Positions 18,217 through 27,337 of a stretch of 64,000 nt of DNA are shown here, piece after piece (within the stretch, counting starts at the first letter, position 1; every line of letters begins with the position of its first letter). The DNA is taken from NCBI GenBank assembly GCA_008125075.1, contig VLTH01000002.1, positions 2,380,452 through 2,444,451 of the forward strand, given 5' to 3'. Both the position numbers and the translations under genes were made by a program. The DNA is from Acetivibrio alkalicellulosi (GTDB lineage: Bacteria; Bacillota; Clostridia; Acetivibrionales; Acetivibrionaceae). The notes beneath the pieces are model-generated. The model did no database searches. It saw nothing but the letters and a program-made list of their open reading frames with translations, and was not told where the DNA came from.

Positions 18217-18654
18217 TTATTTCTCATTAACAGAGTTAAATGTTTTAAACATAACTACTGAAGTTCCTTTACCAATTTCAGACACAACCTCAATTTTATC
18301 CATAAAACTTTCCATAACGGTAAAACCCATCCCCGATCTTTCCATTTCAGGTTTTGACGTATACATGGGCTGCCTAGCAAGAACAACATCTCCAATTCCT
18401 GCGCCTTCATCAACAATTGTTATTTCCACAGAATCGTTAAATAACCTACAGTTCATTTTTACCAATCCATTTGAGTTTTCATATCCATGAATAATTGCAT
18501 TTGTAACTGCCTCAGAAACTGCTGTTTTTACATCTGCCATTTCCTCTATTGTAGGATCAATCTGTGATATAAAAGCTGCTGCAACAACTCTAGCAAAGCT
18601 TTCATTGGTAGACTTTGCAGAAAACTCCAACTTCATTTCATTTATTGGCTGCAT
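18217..18654 (-). CDS. spoIIAB: Anti-sigma F factor / serine kinase SpoIIAB
   Basis: The product is 145 residues from the ATG at 18654 behind AAGGGG; an upstream in-frame ATG at 18690 lies inside spoIIAA and lacks a ribosome site. GHKL ATPase motifs are AVSEAVTNAIIHGYE (N box), VDEGAGIGD (G1) and RSGMGFTVM (G2). It binds and blocks SigF and phosphorylates SpoIIAA. Starts 13 bp after the spoIIAA stop. Confidence 0.97.
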   Translation of the reverse strand: MQPINEMKLEFSAKSTNESFARVVAAAFISQIDPTIEEMADVKTAVSEAVTNAIIHGYENSNGLVKMNCRLFNDSVEITIVDEGAGIGDVVLARQPMYTSKPEMERSGMGFTVMESFMDKIEVVSEIGKGTSVVMFKTFNSVNEK

Positions 18655-18667
18655 TTTTAATTCCCCT

Positions 18668-19003
18668 TTACATTTTTTTAATAGCATCATCTATATTTTG
18701 ATAAGCTGGTATTATTTTGAGCAATCCTGACATTTCAAAAATTCTTTTTATTTGTTCATTAATATTAGTTATTGCCAACTTACCATTTAACTTCTGTATA
18801 TTTTTGTACCTTCCAATTATAACACCAATTCCAGAACTATCCATAAAACTAACATTGGAGAAGTCAAAAACCATGTTTTTAGTAGATGACTTTATCAATT
18901 CAGAATCAATCTTCTGCCGAACATATTCTGCTGAGTGATGATCTAATTCACCTATAACATTTGCAACTAAGGTAGTACCTTTATACGAAATATTTACTTT
19001 CAA
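18668..19003 (-). CDS. spoIIAA: Anti-anti-sigma F factor SpoIIAA
   Basis: A STAS-domain protein of 111 residues with the phosphorylatable serine motif FMDSSGIGVIIGRYK. The ribosome site is AAGGAGGAT. It releases SigF by binding SpoIIAB when unphosphorylated. First gene of the spoIIA operon. A sigma-H promoter is expected upstream, but I could not identify one with acceptable spacing. A family B repeat begins 28 bp upstream of the start codon. Confidence 0.96.
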   Translation of the reverse strand: MKVNISYKGTTLVANVIGELDHHSAEYVRQKIDSELIKSSTKNMVFDFSNVSFMDSSGIGVIIGRYKNIQKLNGKLAITNINEQIKRIFEMSGLLKIIPAYQNIDDAIKKM

Positions 19004-19030
19004 AATAATCCTCCTTTTTTTGTAATATTC

Positions 19031-19173
19031 TAAAAATAACTTTTCAGAACAGAACCTTTTATTTTATGCGCGTACAACTTGTTTGCTTCGCAAACATGCA
19101 CATGCGCATAGACATTCATTCGCGTCATACTTTTATTAAATGTTCATGAGCTATTATGTGCTCATGAATGTCT
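19031..19173. repeat. Family B element, spoIIA/ptsH locus, copy 1
   Basis: It contains ATTTTATGCGCGTACAACTT, then GTTTGCTTCGCAAAC (a perfect hairpin), TGCACATGCGCA, GACATTCATTCGC and finally CTCATGAATGTCTATT. The CGTACA arm no longer matches perfectly. It lies just upstream of the spoIIA operon start. Confidence 0.85.
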
Positions 19174-19244
19174 ATTCTTTACTATTTCTTCGCTCACTTA
19201 AATATTCCTTCGTAAAAACATGTAAGGTTTTGTCGGGTATAAAA

Positions 19245-19311
19245 AATAATATCGACAAAATATGCCAATGATATATATTCAATATCACTGTTATACTTTG
19301 TCGATATTATT
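19245..19311. repeat. 15-bp inverted repeat between two family B copies
   Basis: AATAATATCGACAAA (19245-19259) is exactly complementary to TTTGTCGATATTATT (19297-19311). The 37-base interval contains a further TGATAT/ATATCA pairing. It could fold as a nested hairpin on either strand. There is no T-run typical of a terminator. Confidence 0.7.
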
Positions 19312-19454
19312 GAAAAATACTTTTCAGAATAGAACCTTTCATTTTATGCACGTGCAATTTGTTTGCTTCGCAAACATGCACATGCGCAACGTCATTCATT
19401 CGCTTTATACTTTTAATTCTATGTTGGTGAGCTTTTTGCTCATGAATGTCTATT
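19312..19454. repeat. Family B element, spoIIA/ptsH locus, copy 2
   Basis: Same orientation and layout as the copy at 19031: TTATGCACGTGCAATTTG, GTTTGCTTCGCAAAC, TGCACATGCGCAACG, CATTCATTCGC, then TTGGTGAGC and GCTCATGAATGTCTATT. It ends 12 bp from the ptsH stop codon. Confidence 0.85.
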
Positions 19455-19465
19455 TAATGCTTTAT

Positions 19466-19729
19466 TCACTCTCCTAAGCCAGTAGTTATTAAATATTCAA
19501 GTTCTTTTATTGCTGCATCTTCGTCCTCACCTTCTGCCCCTATAGTTATAACTGTATCTTTTGAAACAGCAAGAGACATTAGTCCCATAATGCTTTTAGC
19601 ATTTACTTTTTTTGTACCTAATTTAATCCATATGTTTGATGTGTATTTACCTGATGTTTGAACAAACAAGGCTGCTGGCCTTGCATGAAGCCCTGTTGGA
19701 TTAGTTATTTTAATAGTCTTTTCAACCAT
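19466..19729 (-). CDS. ptsH: Phosphocarrier protein HPr
   Basis: An 87-residue protein with the PTS histidine in TGLHARPAA (His15) and the regulatory serine in AKSIMGLMSL (Ser46). His15 makes it HPr-like rather than Crh. An HPr kinase/phosphorylase gene is at 25728, so Ser46 control of carbon catabolite responses is likely. Its ribosome site AAAGGAGAG overlaps the end of whiA, two bases upstream. No enzyme I gene is in the window. Confidence 0.95.
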   Translation of the reverse strand: MVEKTIKITNPTGLHARPAALFVQTSGKYTSNIWIKLGTKKVNAKSIMGLMSLAVSKDTVITIGAEGEDEDAAIKELEYLITTGLGE

Positions 19730-19731
19730 TT

Positions 19732-20691
19732 TTATAACTCTCCTTTCATATTTCTTATATTATCAGCTATGTTATCTAATTTCCTAAGTCTATGGTTAAC
19801 ACCTGATTTCCCAAGAGATGGAGTCAACATTTCTCCTAATTCTTTTAGATTAGAGTCACTATACTCCAACCTTAACTCAGCTATGTCTCTCAAGTTTTCA
19901 GGTAGTTTTTCAAAACCTAAGTTTTCTTTTATGTACATTATGTTTTTTACTTGTCTAACAGAAGCTTCAACCATCTTTTGTAAATTAGCAGTTTCACAGT
20001 TGACAATTCTATTAACACTGTTACGCATATCCTTTAATATTCTCACATTTTCAAGATTGAGCAATGCTGAGTGGGCTCCAACTATGTTCAACAAATCAAC
20101 AATGTTCTCGCCTTCTTTGAGATATACCACATAATTACATTTTCTTTTAATTATCTTCGAATTTAGATTAAATTCATTTATCAAGTCATTTAACTCATTT
20201 GCCAAATCCAAACTATGGCTTATTATTTCTAGATGATAGGTTTTTTCTGGATCACTCATTGAACCAGCAGCTAAAAACGCTCCTCTTAAATAAGCTTTTT
20301 TATATGATTTCCTTTTAAGCATAGTTGTATATGGCAAATGCTTTACCGTTTTATAAACTTCACACTCACACACTATATTAATATCATCAAGTATTTTTTT
20401 CAAACCCTTTGAACACGTTAATATCAAAATATATATAACATGTTTTTTCAATTTTGGGCTTCGTCTAATAATCATTTCAGCATTTATACCATATAAATCT
20501 TTTATTATTAAAAACACTTTTCGTGCTAACGCAGCATTTTCTGTAGTAATTCTCAAATTAATTTCATTTGAACTAAATACTTTAACATGTCCACTTATTC
20601 TAACTACAGCTGCTAACTCCGCTAACATAATATATCTATCACTTATATTAATTCTACATAATTCATTTTTTACTGTCGATGAAAACGACAA
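19732..20691 (-). CDS. whiA: DNA-binding protein WhiA
   Basis: About 319 residues if started at the TTG at 20691, which has GGGGTG six bases upstream and gives the usual family N-terminus ([10 protein letters not shown]). The in-frame ATG at 20712 has no ribosome site. The N-terminal half resembles LAGLIDADG homing endonucleases ([26 protein letters not shown]). The C-terminal helix-turn-helix reads [24 protein letters not shown]. WhiA is found beside rapZ and an HPr/Crh gene in many Firmicutes, as here. Confidence 0.95.
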   Translation of the reverse strand: MSFSSTVKNELCRINISDRYIMLAELAAVVRISGHVKVFSSNEINLRITTENAALARKVFLIIKDLYGINAEMIIRRSPKLKKHVIYILILTCSKGLKKILDDINIVCECEVYKTVKHLPYTTMLKRKSYKKAYLRGAFLAAGSMSDPEKTYHLEIISHSLDLANELNDLINEFNLNSKIIKRKCNYVVYLKEGENIVDLLNIVGAHSALLNLENVRILKDMRNSVNRIVNCETANLQKMVEASVRQVKNIMYIKENLGFEKLPENLRDIAELRLEYSDSNLKELGEMLTPSLGKSGVNHRLRKLDNIADNIRNMKGEL

Positions 20692-20796
20692 CTCAGACAC
20701 CCCGTATATCATATTAAGCTATTAATCAGCTTTTTAAAACACATCAACTTTAGATAATTTCATTATAACATTTACAAACTTCTAAAACTACATACT

Positions 20797-20942
20797 ATTC
20801 TGAAATAAATTTCAGAATAGATACTTTTGATTTAATGGGCGTGCAATTTGTTTGCTTTGCAAACATGCACATGCCCAACTACATTCGTTCACATTATACG
20901 TTTTCATCCTATTCTGGTCAACTTTATTCTCACGAATGTAGC
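20797..20942. repeat. Family B element, whiA/debranching locus, copy 1
   Basis: TTTAATGGGCGTGCAATTTG, GTTTGCTTTGCAAAC, TGCACATGCCCA, then ACATTCGTTCAC and CTCACGAATGTAG. Both stem-loops keep pairing although bases differ from the copies at 56486: GGGC/GCCC replaces GCGC/GCGC, and CGT/ACG replaces CAT/ATG. Confidence 0.85.
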
Positions 20943-21056
20943 TTCTGAAATAAATTTCACAATAGATACTTTTGATTTAATGGGCGTGCAATTTGTTTGC
21001 TTTGCAAACATGCACATGCCCAGCTACATTCGTTCACATTATACGTTTTCATCCTA
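20943..21056. repeat. Family B element, whiA/debranching locus, copy 2
   Basis: Nearly identical to the adjacent copy at 20797 over its length, including the locus-specific GGGC/GCCC and ACATTCGTTCAC forms. It lacks the last part of the second hairpin and ends about 20 bp from the stop codon of the debranching enzyme gene. Confidence 0.85.
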
Positions 21057-21076
21057 AGTATTATGGTAAATTTAAC

Positions 21077-23041
21077 TTATTTTAAAATATCTTCTGTATA
21101 TGAACGAAGTATTTCTCCAATACTCCATGCCTGTGCAAAACATCCTCTTGGAATTAGAGGCTCATTACCATCAAATATTTCCGATATAGAACCTATGCAA
21201 GCATCATTCAAATGATCTTTAAAAGGTTCTATAAACCTTGCAGCCATTGCTATTGCTTCATCAGAGTAATTATTTACTTTTACATAGGCAGTTATAAACT
21301 GACCTAATGGCCATGTCCAAACTGTACCTTGATGATATGCCCCATCCCTGTAATGCTGATCTCCCATATATACTCCTTTATACTCATTAGAATCATCTGA
21401 TAAACTTCTAAGACCATAAGCAGTATATAAATCTTTAAAAACTCTATCCACAACTTTCTTTGCCATATCTCCTTCGATAACCTGATTAGAAAGACTTACA
21501 GCTAATATTTGATTTGGCCTTACCTTGTCATCTCCAATGTTATTTATTATACAATCATAAAGGCACTGTTTATCCTCATTCCAAAATTTTTCAATAAATG
21601 ATTTTTTCACTTTAAGAGATAGGTCATTGTATATGCTACTATCTTCATTATAATGCTTTGAAAGAAAAGACATAATTTTTAGTGCATTATACCACAATGC
21701 ATTAATTTCAACTGCTTTACCATGTCTAGGTGTAACAACCCAATCACCAACCTTTGCATCCATCCATGTAAGTTGGGTGTGTTCATCCCCTGCAGAAATC
21801 AAATAATCATCATCCATTTTTATGTTAAATCGGGTTCCTTTAGAGAAATAGTTTATAATATCTTTTAGTCCGCTATATATGTTCTTTTTAACAAATTTAT
21901 AATCATCAGTATATTTAACATATTTGTCTACAGCTTCAAAATACCAAAGAGGCGCATCTACGCTATTATATGGAGGCTCATTGCCTGCATCTGGAAACAT
22001 ATTAGGAATAAGCCCTTCCTTAACATACTTTGAAAAAGTAAAAAGTATTTCTTTTGCATCTTCAAACCTTCTAGTTGAAAGTGTCAGTCCTGTAAAAGCT
22101 ATCATTGTATCTCTTCCCCAGTCAGTAAACCAAGGGTACCCAGCAATAATAGTTTTAGCATCTGTTGATTTTCTGTGAACAATAAAGTTATCTGCTGCCA
22201 ATACAAGTTTTTTTGCTAGTTTATCTTTGTAACCTCCAGTGTCAAGAAGTTTTTCCAGTCTCTTTTGCTCTTTATTAATTATGGATAACCCATCTTTATT
22301 TTTTATTTCTTTTTCAACTGTAGAAATTATTGTTATAGTTCTTTCTTCATGGGGCTCAATCTCAACATCAAAATATCCTGGAATATAGTGATCTTCAGTT
22401 GAAGAAAGTCCCCTTTCTCTTTCAATGGCATAATCCATATTGTAAAACCAACCATCATCTATATCTTCAAAAATACCGTTGCTACAATAAAGCTTTATAT
22501 CTATATCATAACAAGATGGCTTTAGGGTAAGAATTCCTGAGTTTAAATGCTTATTAAAGTTCATATATTGTCTGCTGGAATTAAAATGATAGTCTCTAAA
22601 ATTAATTAAAGGAGTAATCCTTAAATTAACTTTGCTTGAACCATTCTTAACATAGTATACTACTGCAACTGTGTTTTCTCCATAGACCATAGAAATACTT
22701 TTTTCAATATATACATCCTTTACTCTATATACATACTTTGGTAATGGATTGTACTCAAATCTTTCAAGGTGATGATATCCCTTCATTATAAAGCCAGGCA
22801 CCTCACATGAGAATAAATCGAAAGAATTTCCATTAATCACAATACTTTCGTCCAACTTAGACAATATCAAATGCCTATTTACTGGGGGCTTTAAAGCTGC
22901 CATTAAAAGACCATGATATCTTCTAGTATTAGCACCAATTATAGTAGATGATGCAAATCCTCCAATTCCATTAGTTAAGATCCATTCCTTTTGAATTCCT
23001 TGCTCATAAGTCCTCCAATTTGACTTTCCAAAGTCCATCAT
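21077..23041 (-). CDS. Glycogen debranching enzyme (amylo-alpha-1,6-glucosidase)
   Basis: The product is 654 residues from the ATG at 23041, which has GGAGGT five bases upstream; an ATG 18 bases further up has no ribosome site. An N-terminal domain begins with EWILTNGIGGFASSTIIGANTRRYHG. The C-terminal (alpha/alpha)6 barrel shows GYPWFTDWGRDTM, GDWVVTPRHGKAVEINALWYN and YHQGTVWTWPLGQF. These match the bacterial GDE family that hydrolyses alpha-1,6 branches of glycogen and limit dextrins. It is cytosolic. It lies between rapZ and whiA, where yvcK often occurs. Confidence 0.93.
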   Translation of the reverse strand: MMDFGKSNWRTYEQGIQKEWILTNGIGGFASSTIIGANTRRYHGLLMAALKPPVNRHLILSKLDESIVINGNSFDLFSCEVPGFIMKGYHHLERFEYNPLPKYVYRVKDVYIEKSISMVYGENTVAVVYYVKNGSSKVNLRITPLINFRDYHFNSSRQYMNFNKHLNSGILTLKPSCYDIDIKLYCSNGIFEDIDDGWFYNMDYAIERERGLSSTEDHYIPGYFDVEIEPHEERTITIISTVEKEIKNKDGLSIINKEQKRLEKLLDTGGYKDKLAKKLVLAADNFIVHRKSTDAKTIIAGYPWFTDWGRDTMIAFTGLTLSTRRFEDAKEILFTFSKYVKEGLIPNMFPDAGNEPPYNSVDAPLWYFEAVDKYVKYTDDYKFVKKNIYSGLKDIINYFSKGTRFNIKMDDDYLISAGDEHTQLTWMDAKVGDWVVTPRHGKAVEINALWYNALKIMSFLSKHYNEDSSIYNDLSLKVKKSFIEKFWNEDKQCLYDCIINNIGDDKVRPNQILAVSLSNQVIEGDMAKKVVDRVFKDLYTAYGLRSLSDDSNEYKGVYMGDQHYRDGAYHQGTVWTWPLGQFITAYVKVNNYSDEAIAMAARFIEPFKDHLNDACIGSISEIFDGNEPLIPRGCFAQAWSIGEILRSYTEDILK

Positions 23042-23098
23042 CTCTACCTCCATAATCATTATTACATTGCTATTTTTTGATAATTAATTAATATCTAT

Positions 23099-23971
23099 TC
23101 ATTTTTTAATTGCTGTGTCTTTTTCAATATCCCTATGGTTTATCAAAACTCTGTGTCCTTTTTCTAAAAGGTATGAAAACAAAGACTCTGAAATAGTAAC
23201 AGATCTGTGTCTTCCACCTGTACAGCCAATTGCAACAACAAGTTGTGATTTTCCCTCTTTTATATAATTGGGAATTAAAAAATTCAACATATCATAAAGC
23301 TTAGTTAGAAAAATGTTAGTCTCTGAAAAACTTAAAACATAATTTCTAACTAATTCATTTTTTCCTGTTTTACTTCGCATATTTTCAATATAATATGGAT
23401 TTGGTATAAATCTTACATCAAAAACCAAATCACAGTCTATTGGTATTCCATATTTAAAACCAAAAGACATAATATTTATTATTAATCCATCGAATTTTTT
23501 ACCTTGCATAAATATATTTAAAATTTCTTCCCTGAGCTGTCTAGGTGTTAAATTAGAAGAATCGATAATATAGGTAGCATTTTTCTTTATTTCCTTTAAA
23601 ATTTCCCGTTCTCTTTTAATTCCCTCTATCAATCTACCTTCGGTTGCTAACGGATGTATTCGCCTGCTTTCCTTATACCTTTTTATTAGAACATTATCTG
23701 AAGCTTCAAGGAATAATATATCGTACAAAACTCCAGATTTCTTTAATGAATCAAGCTCAGGAAATAAATCATTAAATAATTCTCCTCCCCTGATATCAAT
23801 AACTAAAGCAATTTTATTAATTTTGCCCCTGCTTTGAATACATATCTCAGCAAATTTATGAATAAGTAATGGTGGAAGGTTGTCTACACAAAAAAAACCA
23901 GCATCTTCTAAGTACTTGATTACAAGACTCTTTCCTCCACCTGAAACCCCTGTAATAATTAATAACCTCAT
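23099..23971 (-). CDS. rapZ: RNase adapter/nucleotide-binding protein RapZ (YvcJ)
   Basis: The product is 290 residues from the ATG at 23971 behind GGAGGT. It has a P-loop (ITGVSGGGKS), the DNLPPLL motif, RRIHPLA, and the C-terminal GCTGGRHRSV signature. RapZ proteins bind nucleotides and, in some bacteria, RNA and the glucosamine-6-phosphate pathway regulators. It follows murB, php and hprK on the same strand. Confidence 0.95.
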   Translation of the reverse strand: MRLLIITGVSGGGKSLVIKYLEDAGFFCVDNLPPLLIHKFAEICIQSRGKINKIALVIDIRGGELFNDLFPELDSLKKSGVLYDILFLEASDNVLIKRYKESRRIHPLATEGRLIEGIKREREILKEIKKNATYIIDSSNLTPRQLREEILNIFMQGKKFDGLIINIMSFGFKYGIPIDCDLVFDVRFIPNPYYIENMRSKTGKNELVRNYVLSFSETNIFLTKLYDMLNFLIPNYIKEGKSQLVVAIGCTGGRHRSVTISESLFSYLLEKGHRVLINHRDIEKDTAIKK

Positions 23972-23988
23972 TTGTACCTCCAATTTTC

Positions 23989-24954
23989 CTACTCTTCTCC
24001 AACGATCCTTACTTCCGTTTGTAATTCAACACCATAAGATGACTTAATGGTATGCTGTATATGTTTTATTAACTGTTTTATGTCTGAAGCTGTTGCTTCT
24101 CCTGTATTTACAATAAAACCACAGTGTTTATCTGAAACCTGTGCCCCACCTATTTTATATCCTTTCAAATTGCAGTCTTGAATTAGTTTACCGGCAAAAT
24201 ATCCTTCTGGTCGCTTAAACACACTTCCAGCACTGGGCATATCCAAAGGTTGTTTATCATTACGTCTGTTCTTTAAGTCGTTCATTAAAGCTTCGATTTC
24301 TCTTCTTTCTCCCTTCTCTAACTTCAATGAAGATTTTAATACTATTCCTGAATTTTTTAATATACAACTGGTTCTATATCCAAATTGGTGCTCATCTCCA
24401 GTTATAGTTTTAATATTTCCATCATTATCTATATATTCTGTCTTGATTACCACATTCTTCATTTCGCCATCGTATGCTCCAGCATTCATGGCAACAGCTC
24501 CACCTAAAGTACCAGGTATTCCCGATGCAAATTCAAGTCCTGTCAATTCATTTTCAAGAGCAATATTTGACACCTTTGAAAGAAGCATTCCTGCCTCTAC
24601 CGTCAGTATATCGTCTTTAATATTGTAACTACTCATATTATCATAAATTTTAACAACTACACCTCGTATACCCTTATCAGATACAATAAGATTAGTTCCA
24701 TTGCCCATTATAAATATCGGAATATTTTCTTTTTTGCATAGCTTTATTATCTCACTTAATTGATAAACTGACACTGGGGTAACTAAAAAATCAGCATTTC
24801 CACCTACTTTAAATGAGCAGTGATTTTTCATTGGTTCATCAACCATAATATTTTCACTGCCTAATATATTTTCCATCATAAATACCAAAGTTTTTTTTTG
24901 CAATAGTCTCAGCCCCTTAGAACTATCTTTTGATATAGTTAAATAAAATCTCAC
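23989..24954 (-). CDS. murB: UDP-N-acetylenolpyruvoylglucosamine reductase
   Basis: An FAD enzyme that makes UDP-MurNAc for peptidoglycan. Motifs are [30 protein letters not shown], the [23 protein letters not shown] segment, the GYRTS tyrosine, [10 protein letters not shown] and [15 protein letters not shown]. The open frame gives 321 residues from a GTG. A TTG at 24903 preceded by AAGGGG nine bases away would give 304 residues, closer to the family norm, so the true start may be there. It is followed directly by rapZ. Confidence 0.95.
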   Translation of the reverse strand: MRFYLTISKDSSKGLRLLQKKTLVFMMENILGSENIMVDEPMKNHCSFKVGGNADFLVTPVSVYQLSEIIKLCKKENIPIFIMGNGTNLIVSDKGIRGVVVKIYDNMSSYNIKDDILTVEAGMLLSKVSNIALENELTGLEFASGIPGTLGGAVAMNAGAYDGEMKNVVIKTEYIDNDGNIKTITGDEHQFGYRTSCILKNSGIVLKSSLKLEKGERREIEALMNDLKNRRNDKQPLDMPSAGSVFKRPEGYFAGKLIQDCNLKGYKIGGAQVSDKHCGFIVNTGEATASDIKQLIKHIQHTIKSSYGVELQTEVRIVGEE

Positions 24955-24987
24955 TATTCCTTATATTATTATTCCATATATATTATT

Positions 24988-25713
24988 TTATTTACGTTTA
25001 AATTGTTCTTTCTTAAATCTTAAGTACTCACAAAAATCTGTTGTAGATGTGTTCATTACAAGTTCCTCAGGCATCTCAATGTCTTCAAAAAGTTCATATA
25101 TTCTGTCAAACCTGCCCACATCAAAACTAATATGTGCATCACTTCCACATACCACTTTTACACCTTGCTTCTTGCATTCTAAAGCAAATTCTCTACAATT
25201 TTCTTCACTTCCGGGTCTTACTACAAAGGAATGACTATTTATTTCGATAAATTTATTATATTCTTTTGCTGCTCTTACTACCTGAGGAATATTAACCTGA
25301 AATTTAGGATTCCCAGGATGTCCAACAGCATCAACAAATGGATTTTTCATTAAATTAATGATGGCCTGAGTATGTTCTTCTATCCCTGCTGGCTCTATGC
25401 AGATATCATGAAAACTTGCTATAACAAAATCAAGTCTTTTTAGATACCCATCAGGCAAATCTAAATTTCCATCATAGTCTATGATATTTGCCTCAACACC
25501 TTTTATTATTCTGACATTATAAATTGTTTCAGGTATAACTCTTAAGTTCCCAAAATGATATAGACAAGGAGCTCCTTTCATAGCAGGACCATGATCAGTT
25601 ATGGCAATCATCTCTATATTTTTTGCGAAGGCTTCCTCCGCCATTTCCTGTATAGTACTGTAGGCATGACCACTTGAGATTGTGTGTGTATGTGTATCAA
25701 CTATAATTTTCAA
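24988..25713 (-). CDS. PHP-domain phosphatase/hydrolase (YcdX-like)
   Basis: A 241-residue protein with metal-binding motifs of the PHP superfamily: VDTHTHTISSGHAYST, AITDHGPAMKG, GVEANI, IASFHD, VGHPGNP, EINSHSF and CGSDAHISFDVG. It belongs to the YcdX-like hydrolase group; the substrate is not determined by the motifs. It lies 14 bp after hprK, and its place in the hprK-php-murB-rapZ run is common in Clostridia. Confidence 0.9.
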   Translation of the reverse strand: MKIIVDTHTHTISSGHAYSTIQEMAEEAFAKNIEMIAITDHGPAMKGAPCLYHFGNLRVIPETIYNVRIIKGVEANIIDYDGNLDLPDGYLKRLDFVIASFHDICIEPAGIEEHTQAIINLMKNPFVDAVGHPGNPKFQVNIPQVVRAAKEYNKFIEINSHSFVVRPGSEENCREFALECKKQGVKVVCGSDAHISFDVGRFDRIYELFEDIEMPEELVMNTSTTDFCEYLRFKKEQFKRK

Positions 25714-25727
25714 ATTACTTCCTCCAA

Positions 25728-26663
25728 TTACTCTTGTGTTGATGATTTGTTTATTTCTCCCAATACTCTCTCGTTCAAGACTCTTGCTGCATTATATCCC
25801 ATCTTTTTCTGTCTGTTATTCATAGCAGCAACCTCAGCAATAATAGCCAGATTTCTTCCTGGTCTAACTGGAATAGTAAGACCAGGTACATTTATTCCAA
25901 GTATATCCGTGTATTCATCTACTAAACCTAATCTATCATAGTTCTTTTTTTCATCCCAAAATTCAAGTTGAATAACAAGATTAATATTTTCAGTAACCTT
26001 TACAGAACCAACTCCATAAAGATTTTTTACATCAAGTATCCCTATTCCTCTAATTTCAATAAAGTGCCTTATTATGTCAGGAGCCGTTCCTACAAGGGTT
26101 TTGTCAGAAACCTTTCTGATTTCCACCACATCATCAGCTACAAGCCTATGTCCACGTTTTACAAGTTCTAAAGCTGTTTCACTCTTTCCTACACCACTTT
26201 CACCTAATATTAATATACCTTCCCCATATACTTCAACAAAAACACCATGCTTTGTTATTCTTGGAGCTAATTGAACGTTTAAGTAGCTAATTAATCCACT
26301 CAAAAATCTTGATGTAATATCTTTAGTTCTCAAAATAGGTATACCATATTTATTAGATACATCTATCATTTCTTGAAAAATATCTAATCCTCGTGCAACT
26401 ACCATACAAGGAAAACCAGACTTAAAAAATTCGTCCAATCGTAAGTAACGCTCCTCGGGTGATAAAGCTTCAAGATATGTTGTCTCCACTTTACCTATTA
26501 TTTGTATTCTGTCTGTTCCAAAATACTTTAAGTAACCAACTAACTGCAAACCAGGCCTATTTATATCTGAAGATGATACAAGAATTTCATCTAGAGAATT
26601 GCAATTAGTCACATTTTCAAGCTGAAATTCTTCCATCACTTCTTTTAATGTAACAGAAAACAT
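25728..26663 (-). CDS. hprK: HPr kinase/phosphorylase
   Basis: A 311-residue protein of usual length. The N-terminal regulatory half is followed by the Walker A motif GESGVGKSE, VADDVVEI, the signature EIRGIGILDVKNLYG, and the C-terminal GLTIPVRPGRNLAIIAEVAAMNNRQK. It phosphorylates and dephosphorylates HPr at Ser46 in response to ATP, fructose-1,6-bisphosphate and phosphate. Its target HPr is encoded at 19466. Confidence 0.97.
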   Translation of the reverse strand: MFSVTLKEVMEEFQLENVTNCNSLDEILVSSSDINRPGLQLVGYLKYFGTDRIQIIGKVETTYLEALSPEERYLRLDEFFKSGFPCMVVARGLDIFQEMIDVSNKYGIPILRTKDITSRFLSGLISYLNVQLAPRITKHGVFVEVYGEGILILGESGVGKSETALELVKRGHRLVADDVVEIRKVSDKTLVGTAPDIIRHFIEIRGIGILDVKNLYGVGSVKVTENINLVIQLEFWDEKKNYDRLGLVDEYTDILGINVPGLTIPVRPGRNLAIIAEVAAMNNRQKKMGYNAARVLNERVLGEINKSSTQE

Positions 26664-26874
26664 AATACCACCTACCTTATTTTATTAAAATTATATTAAT
26701 CACTTAAAACCTCTAAAAAACACTATATATTGAATATATTAATTCTAACAAATATTATCCCTTAAAATATTATATCTCAATTACATATTAAAATAAACCC
26801 TTGCTTCGCCCCGGCGATAAAAAATGCTCTCCCTAACCTCATATTCCTCTGTTTAAAAAATATTAAAGAACATT
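26664..26874. other. Intergenic region between hprK and the tRNA genes
   Basis: AT-rich. At about 26805-26870 it carries CTTGCTTCGCCCCGGCGATA and AATGCTCTCCCTAACCTC, resembling the internal part of the family C element at 58834. I see no gene here. Confidence 0.4.
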
Positions 26875-26912
26875 AAAAAAACTATGCCCTAATCAAGTGC
26901 ATAGCTTTTTTA
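26875..26912 (-). terminator. Terminator of the tRNA-Gly pair
   Basis: On the minus strand GCTATGC and GCATAGT form a stem around an 11-base loop, flanked by A- and T-runs. It lies just downstream of the tRNA genes. Confidence 0.75.
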
Positions 26913-26918
26913 ACAGTT

Positions 26919-26992
26919 TGGAGCGGGTGAAGGGAATCGAACCCTCACAATCAGCTTGGAAGGCTGATGTTCTACCATTGAACTACACCCGC
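26919..26992 (-). tRNA. tRNA-Gly (anticodon TCC)
   Basis: The cloverleaf is complete: acceptor GCGGGTG/CACCCGC, D-arm with AGTTCAATGGTAGAAC, anticodon loop CTTCCAA, T-arm GAGGGTTCGATTCCCTTC and an encoded CCA end. It is followed by a hairpin terminator. Eight bases separate it from the second tRNA-Gly. Confidence 0.95.
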
Positions 26993-26999
26993 ATATTAT

Positions 27000-27074
27000 T
27001 GGAGCGGGTTACGAGATTTGAACTCGCGACTTTCACCTTGGCAAGGTGACACTCTACCACTGAGTTAAACCCGC
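27000..27074 (-). tRNA. tRNA-Gly (anticodon GCC)
   Basis: Acceptor GCGGGTT/AACCCGC, D-arm AACTCAGTGGTAGAGT, anticodon stem TCACC/GGTGA with loop TTGCCAA, T-arm GCGAGTTCAAATCTCGT and an encoded CCA. It forms a tandem pair with the TCC isoacceptor, which together read all glycine codons. Confidence 0.95.
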
Positions 27075-27337
27075 AAATTAATTTGCAAGAGTAATTATAC
27101 ATATTAATTTTACTTTTGTCAAGAAGTTTTTTTAAATGGTAACAACATCACTATTACCTTTTATCCTTCAATCTCAAATGTTTCATAGCTATTACCTTTT
27201 ACAAGTCCAATCCTTAATACTAGTTTTCAGATTCTACATTGGCAGCAAGCCACTTAATAAATAATTAAATATAAACTGGAAAAAGTGTACATGAATTTTT
27301 TAGAAGTGTCTAGTTCTGAAAATACTTTTATACTTTC

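Noticed and set aside
19004..19060. Sigma-H promoter for the spoIIA operon
   Set aside because: AGAATATT and AAAGGTTCT-like boxes can be seen on the minus strand, but the spacing is too long to support a call.
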